Part shown: positions 45,597 through 55,339 of the stretch, piece by piece
How positions within the stretch are numbered: the first letter of the stretch is position 1
Layout: each line of letters begins with the position of its first letter
DNA from: CAVQRC01 sp963715045
GTDB taxonomy: Bacteria; Planctomycetota; Planctomycetia; Pirellulales; Lacipirellulaceae
Length of the DNA stretch: 64,000 nucleotides
Direction of reading: 5' to 3'
Assembly: GCA_963715045.1 (NCBI GenBank)
Contig: CAVQRC010000005.1
Span: forward strand, 3,305-67,304
The notes under the pieces: generated by a model
Databases searched by the model: none
Told to the model about the DNA's origin: nothing
Seen by the model: only the letters and a program-made list of their open reading frames with translations
Translations under genes and position numbers: made by a program

Positions 45597-47039
45597 ATGT
45601 CACACAGAAAAACTGCCCGGCGAGACATCCTGCGACAAGTGGCAGGGGCAACGCTGGCTCTGCCCGCGTACCTCTCCTGCTCTGGTCGTTCCCGGGAAGT
45701 TCCGACGTCGACAGCAACCCCCAAGTCTACCTCGGCCCAGGAGAAGCTGGCCCGAAGTCCGAACGAACAAATCGGTGTGGGAATCATCGGCTGCGGCAGA
45801 CGCAACGGGCAACTCGTCATCGGAAAAGGTGGCCAGGGGGCACCGCCTGCCCATACGCGAATTGTGGCCGTGGCCGATTACAACCTGAAACGCGCTCAGA
45901 GGTGGGGCAGGATCCACCGCACCAAGAAGATCTACCAGGACTACCGCGAGCTGCTGGACCAGAAAGAAGTGGATGTGGTGATTTACGCCACTCCGGAGCA
46001 CCAGCACTGCCTGCCCTGCATCCATGCGTGTCAGGCGGGCAAGGACATTTACGGTGAGCAGCCTCTGAGCCACACGATCGCCGAGGGGCGGAAGATGGTG
46101 GAAGCCGTTCGCAAGTACGACCGCGTTTTTCAGACCGGTGAGCAGCAGCGGTCTCACCCTGCGACACGCAAGGCGGTGGAACTGATCCGCAACGGACGGA
46201 TTGGCAGGATCCAGCAGATCATCGGCTACAACTATCCCAGCGCGTTCGAGTGCGACTTTCCCGCCAGGCCGATTCCCGAGTGGCTCGACTGGGACGCATG
46301 GTGTGGGCCGAACGAAGTCGTGCCCTACCACACCGATCTCTATGTGTCGCGTGCCCCTTATGAACCGGAACCGTCTTACTACTCGTATCCGGCGGAGCGA
46401 TACGCGATCGGACCGGGGTGGATGTCATTTCGACCCTACTCCGGAGGCGAGTTGCCGAACTGGGGATGCCACGGACTGAGCATGGTCCACTGGGCCCTCG
46501 ACATGGACGAGAGCGGCCCCGTCGAAATCTGGGTGGATCCTGCCGAGAAAATGGAGACCGTCACCTACCATACGCCTGAAACACCTGCCCGCGGCGATGC
46601 GCTCTGTTCACAGACGTTCATTCACTACAGGTACGCCAACGGCGTCGTTCTGTCGCTGACCAGCCGGGACAAGAGATTGGGAGGAGGCGCGACGTTCATC
46701 GGGGACGAGGGCCGGATCACGATCTTCCGCGGAGGTTATGAGTGCGACCCGGTCGGGCTGGACGACGCGCCATTGCCGTCCGATGCCGATCGCGTCTACG
46801 AGAGCGACAACCATATGCAGAATTTCTTCGACTGCGTCGTCTCTCGTGAGGATCCCATCATGAAAGTCGAGGCCGGGCACAGCGTGGCCACCTTGTGCCA
46901 CCTGGGTAACATCGCCCGCCGACTGGGACGCCGCCTGAAGTGGGATCCGGAGCAGGAGACGTTCCCCGGCGACGAGGAGGCCAACTCACACCTGGATTTC
47001 GAAAGACGCAAAGGCTACGAACTGCCCAGTGAGGTCTAG
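45597..47039 (+). CDS. Tat-exported Gfo/Idh/MocA-type oxidoreductase with EQP in place of EKP
   Basis: 480 residues from ATG 45597 (GAAGGA upstream). ARRDILRQVAGATLALPAYLSC is a Tat signal, and the ending YLSC suggests a lipobox. GVGIIGCGRRNGQ is the NAD(P)-binding Rossmann motif, IVAVADYNLKRAQRWG and DVVIYATPEHQHCLPCIHACQAGKDIYGEQPLSHT follow. The family's catalytic lysine in EKP is Gln here, so ordinary hydride transfer to a bound hydroxyl substrate would be impaired. C-terminal blocks GWMSFRPYSGGELPNWGCHGLSMVHWALD and VVSREDPIMKVEAGHSVATLCHLGNIA match exported planctomycete members. Function is unresolved; a structural or binding role is possible. Confidence 0.88.
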   Translation: MSHRKTARRDILRQVAGATLALPAYLSCSGRSREVPTSTATPKSTSAQEKLARSPNEQIGVGIIGCGRRNGQLVIGKGGQGAPPAHTRIVAVADYNLKRAQRWGRIHRTKKIYQDYRELLDQKEVDVVIYATPEHQHCLPCIHACQAGKDIYGEQPLSHTIAEGRKMVEAVRKYDRVFQTGEQQRSHPATRKAVELIRNGRIGRIQQIIGYNYPSAFECDFPARPIPEWLDWDAWCGPNEVVPYHTDLYVSRAPYEPEPSYYSYPAERYAIGPGWMSFRPYSGGELPNWGCHGLSMVHWALDMDESGPVEIWVDPAEKMETVTYHTPETPARGDALCSQTFIHYRYANGVVLSLTSRDKRLGGGATFIGDEGRITIFRGGYECDPVGLDDAPLPSDADRVYESDNHMQNFFDCVVSREDPIMKVEAGHSVATLCHLGNIARRLGRRLKWDPEQETFPGDEEANSHLDFERRKGYELPSEV

Positions 47040-47046
47040 AGCGTGT

Positions 47047-47120
47047 TTCAAGACCCGGTTTCGGGCCTCTCACAGGCGGGAAACAGCGTGCCGATAGACA
47101 CAATTCGCAACGGCTTTTAG
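47047..47120. repeat. R5 repeat, copy 2
   Basis: TTCAAGACCCGGTTTCGGGC, CTCTCACAGGC, then TTCGCAACGGCTTTTAG. It matches the block order of 13767-13835 with several substitutions. It follows the oxidoreductase stop by 7 bp. Confidence 0.5.
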
Positions 47121-47137
47121 TATCGAATGGTCAGAGC

Positions 47138-48406
47138 ATGAGACACACCACGGGAACTCCTCACACGGCTGACCTGGCGATCGCTATTGAGCCTCGCGAT
47201 CGCGTGTGGCGGTTCATCGGCCGTGGACTGCCCGGCCGAGGAAGCAGCAGAGTCCGCAGCCGCGGATCCGATATGTTCCTCTCGAGGACAGCCATCGACT
47301 CCCCTCCGGCCTGTTTTCAAGACAGCCGTGATCGTTGACAGGATGCCGCTTGTTCACACGCGTCAGCTGTTCCCGTTCGACTCCGCGGGAGAGTGCGAGG
47401 ATTCCAGCGACAGACAGATTGAACAGGTCCTGGATAACCTCGAGATCGGTGCTGAAGGACTCCGACTCGGAGATGGCGAAGCTCATTCGAGTCAATGTCT
47501 ATGCACTCTCGACATCGATCGTCACGAGATTCCACCAGGAACTGAGCAAGCGTCTCGATGCGAACGTCCGCCCCGCAATCACTGCGGTACTGACACCGTT
47601 GCCGCATCGTGGCGTCGTTGTCGCCGTCGATGCGGTCGCCGGGGCCGCGGACAGCGGCCCGAGAGTGGTACTCAAACGCTCCGCAGTCAGTTGCCGGCAA
47701 CGACCACTCCGCCGATGCCGCCGTGTTGCCGGCTGGCGGTATCGCCTATCTCTCCGGCCATCCTGAGGGATTCGACCTGACCACGTTGCCGACGACCAGA
47801 TCGATGACGCGACTCATGAAGACTCTCGGCCAGCTCAAGCTCGGCCCCGAGCACGTGGTCCAGGTGAAAGTCTTTCTGAATCCAATCACCGCGGCCGAGG
47901 AAGTTCTCCGCGAAGTGCGGACCTTCTTTCCTGATCAACTCGCGCCGCCGGTCGTCTTCGTCGAGTGGCTGGCTCCGGTGCCGGTGGAAATCGAGATGAT
48001 TGCTCACTTGCCCCTTGCGGACGGCCTCGCGGAGCCCGTCGAGTACTTTGATCCCCCGGAGTTCCGCCCCAGCAACGTCTTCAGCAGAGTGGCCCTGATG
48101 CGGGCCGATCGCCAGATCTACATTGCTGGCCTGGTCGCGAAGCAACCCAGCCGCGGTCAACCCCAGGCAGACCTGCTGTTCGGGCAATTGAACGATGCCC
48201 TCAAGAAGACCGGCAGCGACATGCGTCATCTCGTCAGAGCCACGTACTACGTGAGCGACGACGATGCCGCACGCTGGGTCGACAGAACACGCCCCGAGGT
48301 TTACGACCCCGTCCGCCCACCGGCAGCATCCAAAGTCATGGTTCACGGAGTCGGCCACGCCCAACGCACGATGACCATCGACATGATCGCTGTCGAGGCC
48401 AAGTAA
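47138..48406 (+). pseudogene. RidA/YjgF-family protein, several Rid domains, frameshifted
   Basis: The last 230 residues (from ~47700) are open and contain two Rid domains: GIAYLSGHPEGFD...LGPEHVVQVKVFLNPI and RADRQIYIAGLVAKQPSRGQPQAD...HLVRATYYVSDDDAARWV. Upstream, two other frames carry the first domain (MPLVHTRQLFPFDSAG...QIEQVLDNLEIGAEG; then MAKLIRVNVYALSTSIVTRFH and RPAITAVLTPLPHRGVVVAVDAVAG). Frame changes are needed near 47475 and near 47665. A lipoprotein-like leader (LLSLAIACGG) is seen near 47184-47200, best started at TTG 47187 or, with another shift, ATG 47138. Rid proteins hydrolyse reactive enamines; whether exported ones do so is unknown. Confidence 0.7.
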
Positions 48407-49009
48407 TTAGACCCGAAGGGAGCCGCTCAGCTCGCGTTCGCTCCTGGCTGGGACATGACGCGCCCCTGGCGAAGCCCTCGTTGTTCTACAGATCTCCGCG
48501 AGTTGAGCTACAGCGACCTCAGCCCGGCCGACGACGTCGCAGCCTGATTCGGTGGCCAAACCGGGCGCATCGAAGGAAAGCCACAGAGAAAGACGAGGGC
48601 ACAGATAGAAATCGTCCACGGACCGCTGCTGCGATGCAATCCGGTCCCCGCCCGGTGCTCGGTGTCCTCGGCGACCTCTGTGGCTTCATCTCGACCTGTG
48701 GATCGCTGCGAAGAGCTGGTTCGGGGCGTCACTCGAAGCGTCGAGCAGCTCGCCGCCGCTGATCGCCACGCAGGTGGTTCTATCTTGCCATGATTGACGC
48801 AGAGCGTGGCGACATCATTCGGCCGGGCGGCATTCGACCGTGGCGTGAAGCTGCGGCGCAACGACTGAATGACGATGCCCGACTGTGACGTCTCCAGCTC
48901 GAGGCCGAGCAAGTGTTGCGTCCGAAGAGTTGTCACTGGATTAAATTCGCGTCAGACTATCCGGCTGACCGCCTGACTGGCCCATCGACCCGACAACAGG
49001 AGACGAACA
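48407..49009. other. Intergenic, nothing recognised
   Basis: 603 bp between the Rid gene and the TIGR03067-like gene. No frame with a domain and no repeat family was recognised. CAACAGGAGACGAACA at the right end supplies the ribosome-binding site of the next gene. Confidence 0.4.
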
Positions 49010-49924
49010 ATGAATCTTGCCTGTCTAGTGATTGCCGCAGCTGCTGCCACGGGACAAGTGGACGCCACGACTTCGGGGGAGAATCCGCTTCAAGAGGCTT
49101 CCTGGCTGATTGGCACGTGGGAGGCCCAATACGAACTTCCTGGCGGAATTCCCGAACTCGGCGACGGCGGCGAACCCGTCAAGGATAGAGTTACCTGGCG
49201 ATGGGCGTTGAAACGGAAGGTCATTCTGTTCCGATCTCGCATGAAGATCGAAGGACAACCCGATTTTACGGGCCTCGAAGTGACCGGTGTCGATCCGACG
49301 TCGGGCGAAGTTACCTGTACGCTGTTCAATTCGACCGGCGGTCAGGGTCGGGGCGAATGGAGCCAAGAGGGTGAAACGCTGCTCCTGAACTGGACCGTCA
49401 CGCAGCCGGACGCGACCGTCTTCAAAGGGGTGTCCTACATCCGGCAACAGAGCGCTGACACCTACGTCTGGGGAATGAAGAACGTCACCCGAGCAGGCGA
49501 GAAAATCGCTGACTGGGGACCCGTGACGTACAGGAAACGGCCCAGCGAGTCGGAGCCGCGTGGCCTGGATGTCGCCAGCTTGATCGGTGGCTGGAAGTAC
49601 GTCTCCGGCATGAAGAATGGCGAGACTTTGGATGCGGAGCACTTCGCTGGTCAGACCGTCGACATCACCAAGGATACGTTTACGCTGATGAGCGGTGAAA
49701 AATTCGTAATGACGTACGAGATCGACAACTCCAGATCGCCGGCCGTGGTGAAGTTCACGATCACCGAGAGCCCGTTCGGAGCAGGTGCCACGTCGGCCGG
49801 CGTGATCGGGTTCAAAGAAGGCAAACTCCAGGTCTGTTACGCGCCCATGGGAGGCGACCCTCCCACGAAGTTCGAGGCACAGACCGGCAGCGGCCACTTC
49901 ATGTTTGTGCTCGAAAAACGCTAG
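49010..49924 (+). CDS. Two-domain secreted protein: DUF1579-like plus TIGR03067-like
   Basis: 304 residues from ATG 49010 (AACAGGAGACGAACA upstream). The N-terminal ~20 residues resemble a short signal peptide (LACLVIAAAAATGQVDA). Residues ~30-170 form a lipocalin-like beta barrel (ASWLIGTWEAQYELPGGIPE..., VTWRWALKRKVILFRSRMK). From ~190 a TIGR03067-type domain begins, SLIGGWKYVSGMKNGETLD, with AGQTVDITKDTFTLMSGEKFVMTYEID and SPAVVKFTITE. TIGR03067 is expanded in planctomycetes and has no known function. No clear operon partner exists. Confidence 0.75.
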   Translation: MNLACLVIAAAAATGQVDATTSGENPLQEASWLIGTWEAQYELPGGIPELGDGGEPVKDRVTWRWALKRKVILFRSRMKIEGQPDFTGLEVTGVDPTSGEVTCTLFNSTGGQGRGEWSQEGETLLLNWTVTQPDATVFKGVSYIRQQSADTYVWGMKNVTRAGEKIADWGPVTYRKRPSESEPRGLDVASLIGGWKYVSGMKNGETLDAEHFAGQTVDITKDTFTLMSGEKFVMTYEIDNSRSPAVVKFTITESPFGAGATSAGVIGFKEGKLQVCYAPMGGDPPTKFEAQTGSGHFMFVLEKR

Positions 49925-50122
49925 GGCCGGACGTCAACGCGGCCCGCGCGGGTGAGGCTCGCCGGCGAGATTGCGACCGCGATCCGTCGCCGTATGGAAA
50001 CGCCGCCGCTCACGCCGCATCGGACAATTTGCTGCCGGACAACCCATTGCCGGGCGGCTGGCAGGGATTTTTTCGATCGCCGATTCTGGAGGAGCCGCAG
50101 CCCCGAAGGGGCAAAATCATTT

Positions 50123-50177
50123 AGCCGTGGGGCGAGCGGCGACGAGCCTCCGGCGAGTGGTCGCGTAGCCCACGGCT
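50123..50177. repeat. Solo R2 hairpin module
   Basis: AGCCGTGGG...CCCACGGCT: a 9-bp perfect stem closing a 37-nt loop that retains GACGAGCCTCCGGCGAG. It is the same module that occurs twice in each R2 element, here alone, ~230 bp before R2 copy 2. Confidence 0.8.
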
Positions 50178-50404
50178 GGACGTTGCCGCTCGCTTCGGGG
50201 GCCGTTTTTGCTCGATTGACGCGGCAGTGGGGAAAAACAGATCGAGGTCTCACGTCAAAACCCGTTTACCGTGCCCCGCACAGCCCTCCCGCGTCGCGGA
50301 ATCGACTTCGACGGCGTTGCGGCGCCGTCGATGCGCACCGCGCAGCCGAGCCGTCCTTCGGCAGAGCCAAAGCCTAGCGCTGGGCCCCCGAAAATGTGAG
50401 TTCT

Positions 50405-51120
50405 TGGCGGGCGTTTTGCGATTGCTGCGTCGATTCAAACGGTTCCGCTTGATCGCATCATGGGTGCGTTTTGGACCGCAACCAGACCCCCGCGAGCCTG
50501 GGGGTCTGTTGATTGAACGAAGGTTTTCGGGCGTCGTTGCCTTGGTCGAGACGTCCCTCAGGGGCGACGATGCCTGGGGACGCTCGACAGGTCGCGCAGC
50601 GGCGCTGAGCACGCTGAGAAATCGCGGCGAGGCGAACAGCTGCGAAGCAGCGGCAGCAACTAGCCGTGGGCGCGCGTGACGAGCCTCTGGCGAGTTGAAG
50701 CGGAGCCCACGGTTGCCGCGCTCGCCTAGAACGCGCCCCCGGCCCGCGAACCATCGTCGGCCAGGCAGGCAACGACTCGTCGCGGAGGCTCCTTGGGGCA
50801 GGTGAAAGTGGTCGGCTTCGCCGACCGACTGATTCTCTCTCGTGATGCTGTTCCATCGTTCGCGAAGCGAACGATGCTGCTTCGACACGTGAATCCTCTG
50901 CCTCGGCCTGCGAAACGCGTGCCGCCGCCGGGGTTCGTACTACGCCGCAGACAACCGTGGGCTACGCGAAGCCTCGCCCGAGGCTCGTCATCGCTTGCCC
51001 ACGGCTAAATGCTGCCGCTGCTTCGCAGCTGATCCACGCGCCGCGTATCCTCCGGGTGACTGGTTCGGCGGAAAAAAACCGGATAAAAACCCCCTACCGA
51101 TCTTCGGGGGCCCAGCCGGG
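50405..51120. repeat. R2 structured repeat element, copy 2
   Basis: Same order and sequence as copy 1 at 27095-27795: TGATTGAACGAAGGTTTTCG, the long inverted arms (modules at 50662-50714 and 50953-51006), GTCGGCTTCGCCGAC and GCGAAGCGAACGATG hairpins, and a right edge at TCTTCGGGGGCCCAGCC. Differences are scattered single bases. It abuts a PEP-CTERM remnant on the minus strand. Confidence 0.9.
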
Positions 51121-51330
51121 GGCTCCAGGTGACGGCAAGGGCGGCGGTCCACACCCAGGTCGCCGGTTCGGGCACGCTAAGCGGTGAGATCTGGGCGGCG
51201 CCTGCGGCGGTGTCGACGGTGAACTGTCTCTGCCAGATGAGGAACAGGTCGGCTGTTGTCGGGTACGTGGAGCACCTCTTCGCTGCCACGGCCGCCGCCG
51301 GTAGTCGCCGTTTCCGTAAATGTCCAGTTG
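51121..51330 (-). pseudogene. Dockerin/PEP-CTERM C-terminal remnant
   Basis: The minus strand reads TTADLFLIWQRQFTVDTAAG, then SVPEPATWVWTAALAVTWSP, after which the frame enters R2. The dockerin end (DLFLIWQ) and PEP motif are clear, but the tail lacks its basic cluster because the R2 edge replaces it. R2 insertion may have truncated the gene. Confidence 0.6.
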
Positions 51331-51414
51331 GTGGTCGATTGGGCGTGGCATAGGCGTGGGCGTCGCCTCCCCGCCCGCGCCACGACCCTGATCTGGGGCT
51401 CTAGGTGCCGAAAG

Positions 51415-52011
51415 GACGGGGCGGAGCTATCGTCGCGGATTGAGCGTTTCGCGGCCGACCATCCAGACGTATTGCTCGCCCGCAATCATATGGGGCTGCT
51501 CTACGTCGATATGAATCGCACGGACGATGCCCGGCCGTATCTCACCGCGGCCGCGGACCGATTTCGCCGCGTGCCCGGCACGCACGAGTCGACGGCCATC
51601 GCGGTGAACAATCTGGCTCTGGTCCATCAGAAGGAGTGTCGGCTCAATACGGCGGCCGATCTGTTCAAGGAAGTCGTCGAGTCCTGCCACGCATTGAATG
51701 GACCGGAGCACATGTCGACCGCGTTGGCGACGTACAACCTGGGCTACACCCACATGCGGTCCGGCAATTTCGCGGTGGCCGAGCCGCTCGTGCGGGAGGC
51801 CATTCGCATTACGCGGTTGCGAGTTGCGCCCGATCACAGGTACGTGGGGCAATTCCAGGCAACGCTTGGCGAATGCCTCGTTGAGCTCGAGCGAATCGAG
51901 GAGGCAAAGGCCGTTCTCAAAGAGGCAGTTCGGATCTTGAGCACCTCGTTTCCCGCCGATCACCCTCGTGTCCAGCGGGTACAAGCAACGCTGAATCGCC
52001 TGGGCGGGTAG
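51415..52011 (+). pseudogene. TPR-repeat fragment, probably kinase C-terminal remnant
   Basis: About 199 codons of TPR sequence (LLARNHMGLLYVDMNRTDDARPYLTAAADRFRRV; AVNNLALVHQKECRLNTAADLFKEVVESC; ALATYNLGYTHMRSGNFAVAEPLVREAIRI; LGECLVELERIEEAKAVLKEAV). No start codon with a ribosome-binding site precedes the repeats, and the N-terminal ~50 codons of the open frame are not TPR-like. It may be the 3' part of a kinase-TPR or sensor gene. If translated it would start at ATG 51490. Confidence 0.6.
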
Positions 52012-52131
52012 GCCCACGCGGGCGACGGCAACTCTGAACGGGACGGATGTCCTAAGTCGTGAGGCGCACTGTGACTCCCAATAGTGCAAGAGACGCCTGA
52101 AATCAGTCACACGAAGAGGAGAATCACGGTC

Positions 52132-52254
52132 TGGCAGAACGGGTTCGGCAGCAGCGCGACCGGAGCCGGGCAGGTGGCCGTCCCTCAACCCACCGCAGTC
52201 ATCCTGACCATCCTCGCCTTGGCCGCGATTCCGCTCTTCCGCCTGCGGCGCTAA
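52132..52254 (+). pseudogene. Dockerin/PEP-CTERM tail remnant
   Basis: WQNGFGSSATGAG, then VPQPTAVILTILALAAIPLFRLRR and TAA. The order WQxxFGSxxxGxG-PxPTAxxLxIxAxAA-RLRR closely parallels the tail of the metalloprotease at 43.6 kb (WQTQFGSGLGGDGE...PEPTAAVLIILAVAAVQLGRLQR), with PQP replacing PEP. Only the end of a gene remains. Confidence 0.65.
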
Positions 52255-52384
52255 CGCCGCCAACCACCAGCTCCACCGGCCGGTGATCTGCCGTCGGCTC
52301 GTCGTCGGGGGGAGTCGCCGTCACCGACGAGAAATGCTGGCCCGGGTCAAGCAGCTTAACGTCGTGGAAGAGGAACCGCCGCAG

Positions 52385-52426
52385 CCTGAGCCAGGTTCGC
52401 TACTCTCAGGAGCGATGGGTACGAAG
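52385..52426 (+). pseudogene. Short PEP-CTERM tail fragment
   Basis: PEPGSLLSGAMGTK; the DNA GTTCGCTACTCTCAGGAGCG matches the stretch at 54630-54660 (GTTCGCTACTGTCAGGAGCA), where a fuller PEP-CTERM tail is read. Probably two decayed copies of one tail. Confidence 0.4.
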
Positions 52427-52655
52427 GTCGAAGTGATCGTACGTACAAATCAGTGGTCTTTTTCCAGGCTCGGGAGTGGTGGCATCCCCTGCTTTTTCTT
52501 CGCTAGCCAGGCCTCTCTCGGCCGGGCACTTTCATACGCCATAGTCTCGGCTGTCGCCGCCCAGCACGCCCCGACCCGGCTCCGCCCCGCCCAACCGCCG
52601 CCGGCGTTCACCGGACAGATACGGTTCTTCGACCGCCCGCCGCGGGGCGACAAAT

Positions 52656-52801
52656 GCACTTTCAATCTTCGAATTTAGGGTTCGTTCGCGCGACGAGCCT
52701 GCATCCTCGCATTCAACCGCGGCTCCAAGTCCTGATCCCGAAGCCCTGATCTCTGATCCCCGGCCCCTGATGCAACCTGATTGTTAATCTGGACAGAGCA
52801 C
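52656..52801. repeat. R4 repeat, copy c
   Basis: TTCAATCTTCGAATTTAGGG, TTCGTTCGCGCGACGAGCCT, CCTGATCTCTGATCCCC, then TTAATCTGGACAGAGCAC. The right terminus CAGAGCAC is intact; the left one is degraded (GCACTTTC). Confidence 0.8.
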
Positions 52802-53118
52802 CGGCAATGATGCGCATGTCGAAGCGACCAAACGCGGATCCTCTCGCCAGCATTCAGGACCAGTATCGGATTTTCTGCGTCCTCTCGGGGGTTCTTTGGC
52901 AAATACAGGATGGATGCTCTTCGCTCAAACCTTGCAGTACGCGGCATGCTGAAGAACAACAAGTCAAACAAGATCGGTGGGAACAACAATCGACCGCACG
53001 GCCGGGTGGGACGATGAATACCGGCTCGAAGTCCTGTGCGGGAGTTAACTTAACGTGCGATTGCCCTGGTGTTTCACCTTGGTTGCATTCCTGCAAGTTG
53101 TCTAACTGGAGAAGAATA

Positions 53119-53817
53119 ATGAGTCGAATCCGACGCGTGTTCGGTTGCGCATTCGCTGTTCTCGCGATTGCTGGTGTTGCTTTCGCGGGACCCACGCAGG
53201 TAACTCTTGTATTTGACTTCACTGGCGATTGGTCGCTTTCCGCGCTGGCCAGTGACGAGTCGGATGGGATTGCCGGTTACAACATCGAAATCCTCGGGTT
53301 CTGAGATTACATCTGGTTTGAACCTCAACCCGACGGCCGTTACCCCAGATTTCGAACTCGTCGGCTTCCAGATCGGTGGCCTTGACATCTCGCCCGTTCC
53401 CTCGTGGCACGGGCAGATCTTCGCAAGCCAGGACGTCGCCTTCGGCCCCGCCATGCTCTACCACATGGGGCAGCCAGGCGGACCAACCGATTGGGCCTCT
53501 TCGGGAATTGACACGATTCCGGCCAGCCAGAGGAACAGCCCCTGGGCGGCTGGGTGGCAGCACCCCGCAGGGGCGATGCTTTTGGCAACCGGTCGCTACT
53601 CCGGCGATCCGTTTGCTCTCGGTTTGCGCAGCGTCAGTGTGTGTCTCTTCGCCGCTGGTGAAGCGGCGGCAGGGGGCAGGAATACTGTGTCCGCAGGTGA
53701 TCTCGGTGGAATTGTGGCAGTTGCTTATCCAATAGCATGGATCCGGAGCCCTCCACCACGGTCTTGTTTGGGATTGCCCTGATCGGCTTGGTTGCGGTCC
53801 GCAAGCGGAGCTACTGA
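53119..53817 (+). pseudogene. PEP-CTERM secreted protein, at least two frameshifts
   Basis: ATG 53119 (AACTGGAGAAGAATA upstream). Signal peptide VFGCAFAVLAIAGVAFA. The frame ends early at 53304; one base over, DFELVGFQIGGLDISPVPSW and FALGLRSVSVCLFAAGEA continue the protein. A further shift between ~53660 and 53735 is needed to reach MDPEPSTTVLFGIALIGLVAVRKRSY and TGA at 53817, a proper PEP-CTERM tail. The body is beta-rich like other PEP-CTERM proteins. Either assembly indels or a fresh pseudogene. Confidence 0.7.
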
Positions 53818-55339
53818 GAGCACCCCTGAACGACGCGGAGTAAGCGGACCGCGATCGACATCGGCGTGGTCGACAGTGGTTACCGCTTGGTTGGGTCAAC
53901 ACTGGACTCGAACGATGGCCAGAATCCCCGAGAAATACGCGAATCCGCCCCCGATGCCTCAATAAATGTAGCCATCTGCGACTTTTCCGCCCCCAGAACT
54001 CCAAGCCAACTTGTTCTGAGAAATCTGAAGTTGATGCTGCGACCATTCTTTCTTGTAGAAGTGGACAAGGGCGAAATCCGTATTGCGGCGGATCTTCCGG
54101 GGGGCGATTCTCGACCTGCAAGGCAAGCACGCCGGCATCTTCGTGCTCACCGAAGACCATGTCGAGCAGGTCAGGTACTACGCCCTAGACGTGCGTTCGG
54201 GCCGCGACCCGCAGGAGCGTCGCCGTACTCGTCTTGGAGCACACGGGAAGCCGCGTGGATCGTCGAGTTCGACGATTCGATCGATACGGCGAAGCGGTGT
54301 ATGCGTGAGGGGCGCTTAGCGTCGTGGGCGGCCAGGTCGGGATGCCGAACACTCGCGCCGCGCAGCGCCCCGATTGTCAACGCCAGCCGGCAGTCGGCTC
54401 GGGGATTGCACATGGACCACCGGCTAGACACGCGATTTCGTCGGCAGTGACGGCCCGGTGGAACACGTAAAACTCATCGAACCGTGCCATTGAGGCGTCG
54501 CCAGACCTGAGTCCGTAACGGCACCGATTACTTCACCAACTCCCTCGACCTGGCCGCGTCGAGCAGGGGCTGGGGCAGCCCGTCACCGAGGTCCGCAGCG
54601 TACGGTTTTCGCGTCGCAAGTATTCCTGAGCCAAGTTCGCTACTGTCAGGAGCATTGGGGACGATCATCCTACTGGCTCGAAGGCGACGCTGGACTTTGC
54701 CCAATCCACCTGCTCACGCTCTGCAGCAGGTTTGGATTCAAAGACTGGAAACGGACGTGACACAACGAGAACAAGCACGTCCGCAGTACGCGGCAGCTGA
54801 TCACCGACGCCAGGCCGACCGCGTTCTTCCGGAAGAACCGCAGCGTGGATGTTGGTAGCGACCGATTGAACCAACGATCAGCCATCGATCTTGGGCGATC
54901 AGCAGTCTTGTTTCCGCAGCATAAAACGCAAGACCGGCAAGTAGGGCTAGACCTTCCATTGGTGCCGCCTTGCTTGGGACATTGGGTTAGAAGCGGCTGT
55001 TTGGCTTTCGTGGATTCAGGAGAATCGATAGGTCATCGGCGAACCCCGGGCAATTCTGGCTGTGAACAGACGTGTACGGGCGTTGCGATCGACCAGGAAA
55101 CCGGGTCCGGAAGCCCCGGTACGGGAACGATGTTCTTTCCGTCAGGATCGGCTGCCCACTCAACGCTTAGGCCGGAACTGGTCGAGTTCGGCAAGCACTT
55201 GATCATGGACGGCCGCTTGGGTGGAGGCATCTTGGTGATTCTGACAGCTGGGCACTTGCCAACGCGATCGGTCCGTCGCACGCGGGCCTGATCGATCTGC
55301 AAAGTCTACAGGCTGTGCGGCACGGAGTCGACTGGCTGT
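53818..55339. other. Gene-poor stretch with debris
   Basis: Apart from the PEP-CTERM remnant at 54622-54858 nothing can be assigned. A + frame at 54083-54200 (RRIFRGAILDLQGKHAGIFVLTEDHVEQV) faintly recalls PIN-like DUF5615 proteins, but no full domain is present. No tRNA or repeat family was recognised. Confidence 0.4.
54622..54858 (+). pseudogene. PEP-CTERM tail remnant
   Basis: IPEPSSLLLSGALGTIILLARRRRW is a well-formed PEP-CTERM tail, but the frame runs ~55 codons further without a stop, into unrelated sequence. The protein N-terminal to it is lost. Confidence 0.6.

Noticed and set aside
53219..54160. 313-codon minus-strand gene
   Set aside because: Overlaps the PEP-CTERM gene, has no export signal or domain, and looks like a shadow of its codon bias.
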